Of a stretch of 64,000 bases of DNA, positions 28,702 to 36,307 are shown in pieces (within the stretch, counting starts at the first letter, position 1; the number at the start of each line of letters is the position of its first letter). A program made the position numbers and the translations under genes. The stretch comes from DATHAP01 sp963762865 (lineage in GTDB: Bacteria; Actinomycetota; Actinomycetes; JACCUZ01), in contig CAVXNC010000003.1 in the NCBI GenBank assembly GCA_963762865.1, forward strand, positions 1-64,000, given 5' to 3'. Below the pieces are notes generated by a model. That model was not told where the DNA came from. It saw only the letters and a program-made list of their open reading frames with translations, and searched no databases.

Positions 28702-29883
28702 ATGAGCCATCGCCCCCGCGTCCTGACCCGACCCGCCCGCCTCGCCGGCGCCGCCGTCGCCGTGCTCGCCCTGACGGCGGTCCCGATGACGACCGGCGGG
28801 GTCCCGGCCGGGGCGGTGAGCGAACGGGCCCGCCAGCCGGCCCTGTCCTTCGCCGGTGAGTCGACGCTGGCGGCAGGTCTGTCGTTCGAGGGCACCGTCG
28901 TCGGCGGGCTGTCCAGCCTGACCTACGACGCGGCGCGCAACGTCTACTACGCGATCTCGGACTCCGAGCCCGGCCTGGCCGCGGCGCCGGGCCCCGTCCG
29001 GGTCTACACCCTCACCGTGGACACTGCGGACGGGTCTCTCGGCGCGGGTGACGTCCGCGTGGTCGGTGTGACCCTGCTGACCGACGCCGCCGGCGTGCCG
29101 CTGCCGGCCGGCACGGTCGACCCGGAGGGACTCACCCTCACCCCGCAGGACACCTGGATCGTGACGTCCGAGGGGTTCGCGACGGCCTCCCCGCCGGTGT
29201 CGCCCTTCGTGCGCGAGTTCACGCTCGCCGGCCGGCAGGTGCGGGAGATCGACCTGCCTGCCTACGTCGACCCGGACGGCGCGACCACCGGCGTCCGGCA
29301 GAACCTCGGCCTGGAGAGCGCCGCGGTCACGCCGGACGGTCGCCACCTGGTCACCGGCTTCGAGAACGCGCTCGTCCAGGACGGCCTCACCAGCACCCTC
29401 ACCACGACCAGCGCGTCGCGGCTCCTCGACATCGAGCTGGCGAGCGGTGCGGTCCGCAGCGAGTACGTCTACCGCGACGAGGTGGTGGCGGAGGCACCGG
29501 TGCCCGCGGGCGCGTTCACCGTCAACGGGCTCGTCGAGCTGCTGCCCTTCAACCGGCGGTTCGGTCTGGCGATGGAGCGCTCGTTCTCCGTCGGGGCGGG
29601 CAACACCATCCGTCTCTACCGGTACGCCCTGGCCGGTGCCGACGACGTCTCCGGGGTCGACGGCCTCGACAGCGTCGCCCCGGTCCGGGAGGCGAGCAAG
29701 CAGCTGGTCCTCGACCTCGACGCCCTCCACCTGACGCTGGACAACATCGAGGGCATGACGCTCGGTCCCCGCCTGCCCGACGGCGGACGGGCCCTGATCC
29801 TGATGAGCGACAACAACTTCACCCCCGGCCAGGTCAGCCAGTTCCTGCTCTTCTCGGCGCACGGCGTGGGGCCGGCGGCATAG
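28702..29883 (+). CDS. secreted phytase-like/esterase-like beta-propeller protein
   Basis: A 393-residue exported protein of the phytase-like (esterase-like activity of phytase) family. The N-terminal signal ends near residue 37 (VAVLALTAVPMTTGG then GAVSERA). The mature part carries VGGLSSLTYDAARNVYYAIS, VDPEGLTLTPQDTWIVTSEG and DNIEGMTLGPRLPDGGRALI, the blades typical of this calcium-dependent propeller group. No enzyme activity can be stated from sequence. The ATG lies eight bases after a GAGAGG ribosome-binding-like stretch. Confidence 0.85.
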   Translation: MSHRPRVLTRPARLAGAAVAVLALTAVPMTTGGVPAGAVSERARQPALSFAGESTLAAGLSFEGTVVGGLSSLTYDAARNVYYAISDSEPGLAAAPGPVRVYTLTVDTADGSLGAGDVRVVGVTLLTDAAGVPLPAGTVDPEGLTLTPQDTWIVTSEGFATASPPVSPFVREFTLAGRQVREIDLPAYVDPDGATTGVRQNLGLESAAVTPDGRHLVTGFENALVQDGLTSTLTTTSASRLLDIELASGAVRSEYVYRDEVVAEAPVPAGAFTVNGLVELLPFNRRFGLAMERSFSVGAGNTIRLYRYALAGADDVSGVDGLDSVAPVREASKQLVLDLDALHLTLDNIEGMTLGPRLPDGGRALILMSDNNFTPGQVSQFLLFSAHGVGPAA

Positions 29884-29886
29884 TCT
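29881..29886 (+). promoter_or_regulatory. leaderless -10 box before a 47-codon gene
   Basis: TAGTCT lies six bases before the GTG at 29893. Its TAG is also the stop codon of the phytase-like gene. The same geometry is seen before at least a dozen larger genes here, which supports the small frame downstream as real. Confidence 0.5.
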
Positions 29887-29892
29887 CGACGC

Positions 29893-30036
29893 GTGCTCCC
29901 GGCCCTTCGCGACAACCGCGGCAAGCCGTCGACTCCGCTGCGGCTGGTCGCCGCGCTCGTCGTGCTCGGCATGCTGACGTTGGCTGCCCCGGTGCTCATC
30001 CCGCTGATGCGCTGGGCCTCGGACGCCCTGCTCTAG
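29893..30036 (+). CDS. 47-residue single-pass membrane protein
   Basis: A small protein of unknown function: a basic N-terminus (VLPALRDNRGKPSTPLR), one strong transmembrane helix (LVAALVVLGMLTLAAPVLIP) and a short tail MRWASDALL. There is no ribosome-binding site, but the TAGTCT box at exactly six bases upstream fits the leaderless start rule of this genome. It could be a small regulatory or structural membrane peptide. Presence in relatives at the same place would confirm it. Confidence 0.5.
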   Translation: MLPALRDNRGKPSTPLRLVAALVVLGMLTLAAPVLIPLMRWASDALL

Positions 30037-30070
30037 CCAGATCCGCCGACCTGCCGAGCTCGAGGGGGAC

Positions 30071-32848
30071 ATGACCGCATCCACCGCTCGAACCGACAAG
30101 CCCGCCTGGGACGGCGCGCTGCCGGATGTCGTCGGGCGGACCGACGAGCTCTCGCGCATCGCCGACTTCGTCACGGGTCGCGAGCCCGGCACCCAGGTGC
30201 TCGTCCTCGACGGTGCCCCCGGCGTCGGCAAGACCACGCTGTGGGAGGCGGGCGTCGGCCTCGCCCGGAAGAACGGCATGCGCGTGCTGACGGCACGGTC
30301 CAGCGGCGCGGAGACCGCGCTGTGCTTCGCGGCCGTTGTCGACCTCTTCGACGAGGTGTCTCTCGACGACCTGGTCACCCTGCCCCAGCCGCAGCGGCGC
30401 GCGCTCGGAGTCGCACTGCTGCGCGCGGACCCGGGGGACGAGCCGACCGGCCCCCACGCGATCGGCCTCGGCCTCCTCGGAGCGCTGCGCGAGCTCGCCG
30501 GGGAGAACGGACTGCTCGTCGCCCTGGACGACGCACAGTGGATCGACGCCGGTTCAGCCGAGGTCCTCGCCTTCGCCATGCGGCGGCCCGGCGCGGCGCG
30601 GGTGCGGGTGCTGCACGCGCGGCGCCGCGGCGAGGTGCCCGACTGGCAGCGGGGTCTCGTCCCCGACCAGGCCACCCGCGTGGAGGTGGGGGCGCAGAGC
30701 CTCGGCGCCACCCGGCAGCTCCTCGCGCAGCGGCTCGGCCTCCGGCTCTCCCGCCACGACCTGCGGCAGGTCCACGAGCTGACCCAGGGCAACCCGCTCT
30801 TCGCGCTCGCGGTGGGTCGCACGATCGTGGAGCAGCAGGCCACCGGTGACCACCTCCCGGTGCCCAGTGACGTCGAGGAGCTGCTCGGCATGCGGTTGTC
30901 GGCCCGGCCACCGGCGGTCCGGCGACTCCTGCTCGCGCTCGCCCTGGACGGCGACCTGCGGGCCGACGACCTACACCGGCTGTCCGGTGAGGACGTGCTG
31001 ACCGAGGCGGTCGAGTCCGGCCTGGTGGTGGTCGAGCGGGATCGCGTCCGACCCGCCCACCCCCTGCTCGCCGCCGCGGCCCGGTCGCTGGCCACCGAGC
31101 TGGAGGTCGACACCCTGCACATGGAGCTGGCGGACGTGCTGGGCGACCAGCAGCAGTGCGCGGTCCACGTCGCCCTGGGGTCCCGGGACCCGGACGACGA
31201 CAAGTCCGCGATCGTGTCGGCGGCGGCCGGTCGGGCCGGCGCCCGGGGTGCCACCCGGGAGGCCGCGGTCCTCGCCGGGCACGCCCTGCGGCTGACGCCG
31301 CGGACCGCGGCGCAGTGGCCGGAGCGCGTGCTCGACCTTGCCGACCGGCTGCGGGTCGTCGGCGACAAGACGGAGATGACGACCCTGGTCACCGACTCGC
31401 TCGACCCGTCGTGGACGCCGGCGCAGCGGGTCCGCGGGCACCTCCTGCTGACGAGCGGTGACATCGAGCACAGCGACGACGTACGCCAGCATCTCGACCG
31501 GGCGCTCGCCGCGGCCGGCGACGACCCGACCCTGCAGGCACCGGTTCTCGCCCGGATGGTCGACAACGAGGCAGTCGTCCGCCTGCAGAACGTGCCGCAG
31601 GCGCACGAGTGGGCGCTCCAGGGTGTCGCTGCGGTTCTCGACCGTGCGGACCAGCGGATGCTCGTCCGGCACGCCCTGGCGTGGACCCAGGCGCTGCAAG
31701 GGCACCCCGTGGACGTCCCGACGGACGCACCGGGCACCGTCGGGTTCGTCCACACCTGGACGCCGGACCGCATCGCCGGCCAACGGCTGGTGTGGCGAGG
31801 TGAGGTCGACCAGGCTCGGACCGTCCTGGCCGGGCTGCTGCGCACCGCCGACGATCAAGGGGCGCCGTGGGCCTACGCGATCCAGCGCCTGCATCTGTGC
31901 GAGCTCGAGCTGCGGACCGGTCGCTGGGCGGCTGCCGGGGAGCTGCTCGACGAGTGGGCCGACTCGCTGGACAGCAGGCTCCTGCACTGGCCGATGTACG
32001 AGCGGTGCCGCGCCCTGGCCGCGGCCGGAACCGGCTTGGTCGACGAGGCCCGTCGCTGGGCGGACGAGGCCATCAGCCGCGCGGATGCGACGGGAGTCCG
32101 GTGGGACCGGTTCGAGGCACAGCGGGCCCGCGGCTCGGTGGCCTTGCTGCGGCACGACCCCGCGGCGGCCGTGCCGGACCTGCTCCCGGTGTGGGAGCAC
32201 TGCCAGGAGCACGGCATCCAGGACCCCGGCGTCTTCCCGGTCGCACCCGACCTGGTCGAGGCCCTGGTCGAGACAGGGGACCTGGACCCCGCCGCGGACG
32301 TGACCGAGCGGCTGCGGGTGCTCGGGGTGGAGCAGGACCATCCCTGGGCGCGGGTGACCGCGCAGCGGGCCGCGGCGACGGTGCGCCTCGCCGGCGGCAC
32401 GACGGACGAGGGCGCGAGCGCTGACCTTCTCGAGGCCGCCGACCGGCTCGGCTCGCTCGGCCTGCCGTACGACGCGGCGCGCGCCCTCCTCACCCTCGGC
32501 CGGGCCATGCGCCGGGCCCGCCGGTGGGGCGCCGCGCGCGAGGCGCTCGATGCTGCGGCGGCCGCGTTCGACGACATGGGCTCCACCGGCTGGGCCGCGG
32601 ATGCGCGCGCCGAGCTCTCCCGGGTCGGTGCCCGGAAGCCGTCGACCGACGGGGAGCTCACCCCGACCGAGCGCCGGGTGGCCGAGCTGGCGGCGGCCGG
32701 GATGGCCAACAAGGAGATCGCAGCGGCGCTGGTCGTGACGGTCAACACCGTGGAGTTCCACCTGCGCAACACCTACGCCAAGCTCGGCATCAGGTCCCGG
32801 TCCCAGCTCGCCGGCCGGCTGCCGGCATCCCGACCCGAGGACCCGTAA
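30071..32848 (+). CDS. LAL-type LuxR family transcriptional regulator (AAA ATPase)
   Basis: A large ATP-binding LuxR-type activator, 925 residues. The P-loop is VLDGAPGVGKTTLWEAG (about 46-60) and Walker B LLVALDDAQWIDAGSAEVLA. A TPR-like helical region of about 500 residues follows, and the GerE helix-turn-helix lies at the C-terminus: LTPTERRVAELAAAG, then KEIAAALVVTVNTVEFHLRN and TYAKLGIRSRSQLAGRL. LAL regulators usually activate a nearby catabolic or secondary pathway. The next genes on the same strand (DUF4242/DUF3455, methyltransferase, collagen-like proteins) are the closest candidates. The ATG has a GAGGGGG ribosome-binding site. Confidence 0.92.
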   Translation: MTASTARTDKPAWDGALPDVVGRTDELSRIADFVTGREPGTQVLVLDGAPGVGKTTLWEAGVGLARKNGMRVLTARSSGAETALCFAAVVDLFDEVSLDDLVTLPQPQRRALGVALLRADPGDEPTGPHAIGLGLLGALRELAGENGLLVALDDAQWIDAGSAEVLAFAMRRPGAARVRVLHARRRGEVPDWQRGLVPDQATRVEVGAQSLGATRQLLAQRLGLRLSRHDLRQVHELTQGNPLFALAVGRTIVEQQATGDHLPVPSDVEELLGMRLSARPPAVRRLLLALALDGDLRADDLHRLSGEDVLTEAVESGLVVVERDRVRPAHPLLAAAARSLATELEVDTLHMELADVLGDQQQCAVHVALGSRDPDDDKSAIVSAAAGRAGARGATREAAVLAGHALRLTPRTAAQWPERVLDLADRLRVVGDKTEMTTLVTDSLDPSWTPAQRVRGHLLLTSGDIEHSDDVRQHLDRALAAAGDDPTLQAPVLARMVDNEAVVRLQNVPQAHEWALQGVAAVLDRADQRMLVRHALAWTQALQGHPVDVPTDAPGTVGFVHTWTPDRIAGQRLVWRGEVDQARTVLAGLLRTADDQGAPWAYAIQRLHLCELELRTGRWAAAGELLDEWADSLDSRLLHWPMYERCRALAAAGTGLVDEARRWADEAISRADATGVRWDRFEAQRARGSVALLRHDPAAAVPDLLPVWEHCQEHGIQDPGVFPVAPDLVEALVETGDLDPAADVTERLRVLGVEQDHPWARVTAQRAAATVRLAGGTTDEGASADLLEAADRLGSLGLPYDAARALLTLGRAMRRARRWGAAREALDAAAAAFDDMGSTGWAADARAELSRVGARKPSTDGELTPTERRVAELAAAGMANKEIAAALVVTVNTVEFHLRNTYAKLGIRSRSQLAGRLPASRPEDP

Positions 32849-32876
32849 CCCCAGGACCCGCAACCCCAGGACCCGG
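32839..32876 (+). repeat. 15-bp tandem repeat, about 2.5 copies, over a stop codon
   Basis: GGACCCGTAACCCCA (32839-32853), GGACCCGCAACCCCA (32854-32868) and a partial GGACCCGG follow one another. The first copy includes the TAA stop of the LAL regulator, while the second has C in place of T, so slippage here could change the C-terminus of the regulator. Confidence 0.8.
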
Positions 32877-32894
32877 ACCTGCCGACCCTGGGGT
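32863..32894 (+). terminator. candidate terminator hairpin after the LAL gene
   Basis: ACCCCAGG (32863-32870) pairs with CCTGGGGT (32887-32894) across a 16-base loop. It uses part of the tandem repeat as its left arm. No T-run. Confidence 0.45.
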
Positions 32895-32958
32895 CGACGA
32901 CCTAAGACTCGGGGTTTCCGTAGTTTCGCCGCTCGGCGCGCGACCGCACCGTGGACGC

Positions 32959-33843
32959 ATGACCGAGTACCTCGTCGAGCTCTACCGCTCGCAGACCGAG
33001 GCCGCCGCAGCCGCCGCAGACGGTGAGCGGGCCCGGGTGGCCGCCGAGACCCTCGCCGGGTCCGGCCGCGCCGTCCGCCTGGTGCGCTCCTTCTTCGTCC
33101 CCGACGACGAGACCTGCTTCCTGCTCTACGAGGCCGAGTCGGCGGACGCCGTCCGCACCGCCATGGCGCTCGCCGGCCTGCCCTGCGACGAGATCCACCA
33201 GACCGCCGGGGAGACCCCGGCCCGACCTCACCCACGGAGAAGCCTGATGTCCCGACTGTCCGCACTTGCCAACCGTCCCGTCGCCCGGCGGAGGGCAGTG
33301 ACCGCCTCCATGGCGGCCCTGATCGCCGCGCCCGTCGCCGGCGCCACACCGGCCCTTGCCGGTCCCGCTGCCCCAGAGGTGCCGTCCACGATCGCCGTCG
33401 TCGGTGACTTCAAGCCCTACCTCGTCGGCCACGCCGTCGGCTGGCAGGTGCACACCTGCCTGCCCACAGCCACCGGCTACGCCTGGTCCTTCCAGGGTCC
33501 CGTGGCGACGCTCCACGACGACCAGGGGAAGCTGCTCGCCTCGCACTCCGCCGGTCCCACCTGGACTGCCCGCGACGGCAGCTCGGTCGTCGCCGACCTC
33601 GTGGACCGCGCGACCGTGTCACCGACCGCCATCCCCTGGCTGCTGCTCCGTACGCGCACCGCGACCAGCGGTCCGGACGGCGGCCGCCTCGCGGCCACCA
33701 CCCACGTCCAGCGCATCGCGACCACCGGCGGCCTGACCCCAGCGGCCTCCGAGTGCACCGCCGACAACGTCGGCGAGACGCGGTCCGTCCCCTACACCGC
33801 GGACTACGTCTTCTGGAAGGCGACCGGCGCAGCGGTGGTCTGA
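32959..33843 (+). CDS. DUF4242 domain in frame with a secreted DUF3455-like protein
   Basis: The frame from ATG 32959 encodes 294 residues. Residues 1-85 are a DUF4242-like ferredoxin-fold domain (MTEYLVELYRSQTEAA, then VRSFFVPDDETCFLLYEAES). At residue 97 an internal Met (33247) begins a signal peptide (RRRAVTASMAALIAAPVAGA). A DUF3455-like extracytoplasmic domain follows, with WQVHTCLPTATGYAWSFQGP and SVPYTADYVFWKATG. The ATG at 33247 has its own GGAGAA ribosome-binding site. In the +1 frame a TGA overlaps it as TGATG. Two coupled genes with a lost stop, or a true fusion, are both possible. Both domains are uncharacterised. Confidence 0.7.
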   Translation: MTEYLVELYRSQTEAAAAAADGERARVAAETLAGSGRAVRLVRSFFVPDDETCFLLYEAESADAVRTAMALAGLPCDEIHQTAGETPARPHPRRSLMSRLSALANRPVARRRAVTASMAALIAAPVAGATPALAGPAAPEVPSTIAVVGDFKPYLVGHAVGWQVHTCLPTATGYAWSFQGPVATLHDDQGKLLASHSAGPTWTARDGSSVVADLVDRATVSPTAIPWLLLRTRTATSGPDGGRLAATTHVQRIATTGGLTPAASECTADNVGETRSVPYTADYVFWKATGAAVV

Positions 33844-33939
33844 CCCGCCACCGCCCCGAGTCCATCCCCAGCACACCAACCCAACAACCGGGGCCCCATG
33901 CGCTCCGGTGAACACCCACCACCACAGGAAGGCACCACC

Positions 33940-34797
33940 ATGTCCGTCACCACCACGTCGACCGACACCGCCGTCACCGTCACGCCGGACCTCGCGGCCG
34001 TCAAGGCCAAGCAGCAGCAGACCTGGTCCAGCGGCGACTTCCACGTGATCGCAGCGCTCATCCAGTCCACCGCCGAGCAGCTCGTCGACTCCGCCGACCT
34101 GCACGCCGGCATGCGGGTGCTCGACGTCGCGACCGGCAGCGGCAACGCCGCGATCGCCGCGGCGCGCCTCGGCTGCACCGTCGAGGGTGCCGACTACGTG
34201 CCGGCGCTCCTCGAGCGCGGCCGCCTCCGGGCGGCGGCCGAGGGCTTCGACATCAAGTTCGTCGAGGGCGACGCCGAGGCGCTGCCCTACGCGGACGGCG
34301 AGTTCGACGCCGTCACGACGATCTTCGGCTCGATGTTCGCGCCGGACCACCAGAAGGCGGCCGCCGAGCTGCTGCGGGTGACCCGCCCGGGCGGCACCGT
34401 CGCCGTCGCGAGCTGGACCCCGGACGGCTTCATCGGCCAGCTGTTCAAGACGGTCGGCCGGCACGTGCCCCCGCCGGCGGGCGTCGCCTCGCCGATCCTG
34501 TGGGGGACCGAGGCCCACCTGCGCGAGATCTTCGGTGAGGGCGTCTCGTCCCTGTCGGTGACCGAGCGCACCTTCACCTGGCGCTTCACCTCGGCGCACG
34601 AGCTCGTCGACACCTTCCGCACCTGGTACGGCCCGACCCTCAAGGCGTTCGCCGCCCTGGGCGAGGCCGGTGCCGATGCCCAGGCCGCACTCGAGGCCGA
34701 CATCGTCGCGCTGGCCACCACCTTCGACCGGCTCGGCACCGGCGACGCCATCGCGGTCCCCGCGACGTACCTCGAGGCCATCGCCGTCCGGCGGTGA
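33940..34797 (+). CDS. class I SAM-dependent methyltransferase
   Basis: A 285-residue UbiE/COQ5-like methyltransferase. SAM-binding motif I is VLDVATGSGNAAIAAARLGC (about residues 70-90), with an acidic residue at the end of strand 2 (VEGADYVPALLERG), motif II PYADGEFDAVTTIFGSMF and motif III LLRVTRPGGTVAVASW. The C-terminal helical lid has WRFTSAHELVDTFRTWYGP. The acceptor is unknown. The ATG at 33940 has an AGGAAGG ribosome-binding site. The frame extends 42 bases upstream but without a ribosome-binding site. Confidence 0.88.
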   Translation: MSVTTTSTDTAVTVTPDLAAVKAKQQQTWSSGDFHVIAALIQSTAEQLVDSADLHAGMRVLDVATGSGNAAIAAARLGCTVEGADYVPALLERGRLRAAAEGFDIKFVEGDAEALPYADGEFDAVTTIFGSMFAPDHQKAAAELLRVTRPGGTVAVASWTPDGFIGQLFKTVGRHVPPPAGVASPILWGTEAHLREIFGEGVSSLSVTERTFTWRFTSAHELVDTFRTWYGPTLKAFAALGEAGADAQAALEADIVALATTFDRLGTGDAIAVPATYLEAIAVRR

Positions 34798-34848
34798 CCG
34801 TCACCCACGCACGGATCCGACCACCACCACACCACCCAGGAGACAGCA

Positions 34849-35568
34849 ATGAACGACACACTGCTCGACATGTGGGCCTCGAGCCCGCGTCAGACCGCAC
34901 ACCTGAACTCGGCCCAGCCGGACGCTCCCGTGATCGCGCCGCGCCGCGGCGGAGTACGCCAGGCGGCCACCAAGGTCATGGGGCGCGCCGGCAGACATCG
35001 GACCGCGACCGCCCTCCTGCTCGCCGTGCTCGTCCTGAGCGTCGGTCTGGGCGGGACGGCTGCCGCCGTGTCCCTCGTCACCGGCAAGCAGATCAAGGAC
35101 GGCTCGGTCCGCGGCCGCGACATCGGCAACGGGTCCCTGACCGGCAGCGACGTCGCCGACAAGTCGCTGACCCCGGCCGACTTCAGCGGCTCCGTCCAGG
35201 GACCCGCCGGCCCGCAGGGTCCGGCCGGGCCCCAAGGCCCCGCCGGTGCCCAGGGGCAGCAGGGCCTCAAGGGTGAGGCCGGCGCCACCGGCCCGCAGGG
35301 ACCGGCCGGCCTCGGCGACGTGCAGTACGCGGTCGGTGAAGGTAGCTCGGTGGCCGCCGGCTCCTGGAAGGGACTCCTCGTCTACTGCGACGGCGGCCGG
35401 AAGGTCGTCGGCGGTGGCGTCTCCACAGACCCCGACACCGACAAGGCGCGCATGGTGCAGAGCGCACCGCTCGACGGCGGCGTCGGCTGGTACGTCAAGG
35501 TGCGCAACGAGGGCACCAGTGCCTTCACCGCATACGGCTGGGCGATCTGCGCGTCGGTGTCGTCATGA
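34849..35568 (+). CDS. collagen-like repeat protein 1, membrane-anchored
   Basis: A 239-residue protein. After a 50-residue cytoplasmic stretch comes one membrane helix (ALLLAVLVLSVGLGGTAAA, about 53-73). A short repeat follows (QIKDGSVRGRDIGNGSL, then TGSDVADKSLTPADFSGSV, 80-116) that is typical of actinobacterial surface proteins. Then come about 13 Gly-X-Y triplets (118-155, GPAGPQGPAGPQGPAGAQGQ) and a C-terminal beta domain of about 80 residues with a Cys near each end (LVYCDGGRKVVGGGV and YGWAICASVSS). The triplets should trimerise as a collagen-like rod. It is followed by a paralogue with ATGA overlap. Confidence 0.85.
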   Translation: MNDTLLDMWASSPRQTAHLNSAQPDAPVIAPRRGGVRQAATKVMGRAGRHRTATALLLAVLVLSVGLGGTAAAVSLVTGKQIKDGSVRGRDIGNGSLTGSDVADKSLTPADFSGSVQGPAGPQGPAGPQGPAGAQGQQGLKGEAGATGPQGPAGLGDVQYAVGEGSSVAAGSWKGLLVYCDGGRKVVGGGVSTDPDTDKARMVQSAPLDGGVGWYVKVRNEGTSAFTAYGWAICASVSS

Positions 35569-36224
35569 CGCGCATCGTCCACAGCCACCGGCTGACCACC
35601 GCCCTGCTCGCGGTGCTCGTGCTGAGCATCGGGCTGGGAGGCACCGCAGCCGCCGTAACGCTCGTCACCGGCAAGCAGATCAAGGACGGCAGCGTCCGCG
35701 GCCGTGACGTGGGCAACGGCTCGCTCACCGGCGCCGACGTCGCGGACAAGTCACTGAGTCCCAGCGACTTCAGCGGCTCCGTCCAGGGACCGGCCGGCCC
35801 GCAGGGCCCGGCAGGGCCGCAAGGCCCGAAGGGCGACCAAGGTCTACCCGGCGCCGCTGGTCCGCAGGGGCCGAAGGGCGACAAGGGCGCGACTGGCGAC
35901 ACGGGCTCGCCTGGCCCTCAGGGCCAACCCGGCCCCCCAGGTCCACAAGGTCTGCAGGGGACAGCCGGCATCAGTGGGTTGCAGTACGTGGTGAGTGGCG
36001 CCAAGGTCCTGCCGGCGTACAACTACGGCGACTGGTGGATCGCCTGCCCTGAGGGGAAGAAGGCCATCGCGGGCGGTCTGAGCACGTCCTCCGCGAAGAT
36101 CTGGGCTCCGAAGCTCGCCGAGAGCGCGCCGGATCTTGACGGGACCAAGTGGTACGTCACGGTTCTCAACGAGGCGGACAGCTCGATCACAGTCTACGGC
36201 TGGGCGGTCTGTGCCATCGCCTGA
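35565..36224 (+). CDS. collagen-like repeat protein 2, secreted or anchored
   Basis: A 219-residue paralogue of the preceding gene, translationally coupled to it by an ATGA overlap. It lacks the 40-residue N-terminal extension and begins almost directly with the membrane or signal helix (LTTALLAVLVLSIGLGGTAA). The QIKDGSVRGRDVGNGSL linker is nearly identical. The Gly-X-Y tract is longer, about 21 triplets (75-138), and richer in charged triplets (GPKGDQ, GPKGDK, GATGDT) that favour heterotrimer register. The C-terminal domain again has paired cysteines (WWIACPEGKKAIAGGLS and YGWAVCAIA). Hetero-oligomers of the two products are plausible. Confidence 0.85.
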   Translation: MTRIVHSHRLTTALLAVLVLSIGLGGTAAAVTLVTGKQIKDGSVRGRDVGNGSLTGADVADKSLSPSDFSGSVQGPAGPQGPAGPQGPKGDQGLPGAAGPQGPKGDKGATGDTGSPGPQGQPGPPGPQGLQGTAGISGLQYVVSGAKVLPAYNYGDWWIACPEGKKAIAGGLSTSSAKIWAPKLAESAPDLDGTKWYVTVLNEADSSITVYGWAVCAIA

Positions 36225-36246
36225 CGGCTCGATCGCGGAGGGGAGG

Positions 36247-36274
36247 GGCCGGCGTCCGGTGACGGGCGCCGGCC
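36247..36274. terminator. bidirectional terminator hairpin between convergent genes
   Basis: GGCCGGCG (36247-36254) pairs with CGCCGGCC (36267-36274) around a 12-base loop, in the gap between the collagen-like gene and the convergent SGNH hydrolase gene. Confidence 0.65.
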
Positions 36275-36307
36275 TCCTGCGTGCCCAGGGAGTCGGTCGG
36301 GCGCCGG

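Noticed and set aside
28654..31845. 1063-codon minus-strand frame across the phytase-like gene and LAL regulator
   Set aside because: Ser/Arg/Thr/Pro-rich noise opposite two genes with clear domains; high GC gives long stop-free antisense frames.
35196..35960. Short-period repeats that could suggest a CRISPR array or minisatellite
   Set aside because: They are the Gly-X-Y codon repeats of the collagen-like genes; there are no conserved repeat units with unique spacers.
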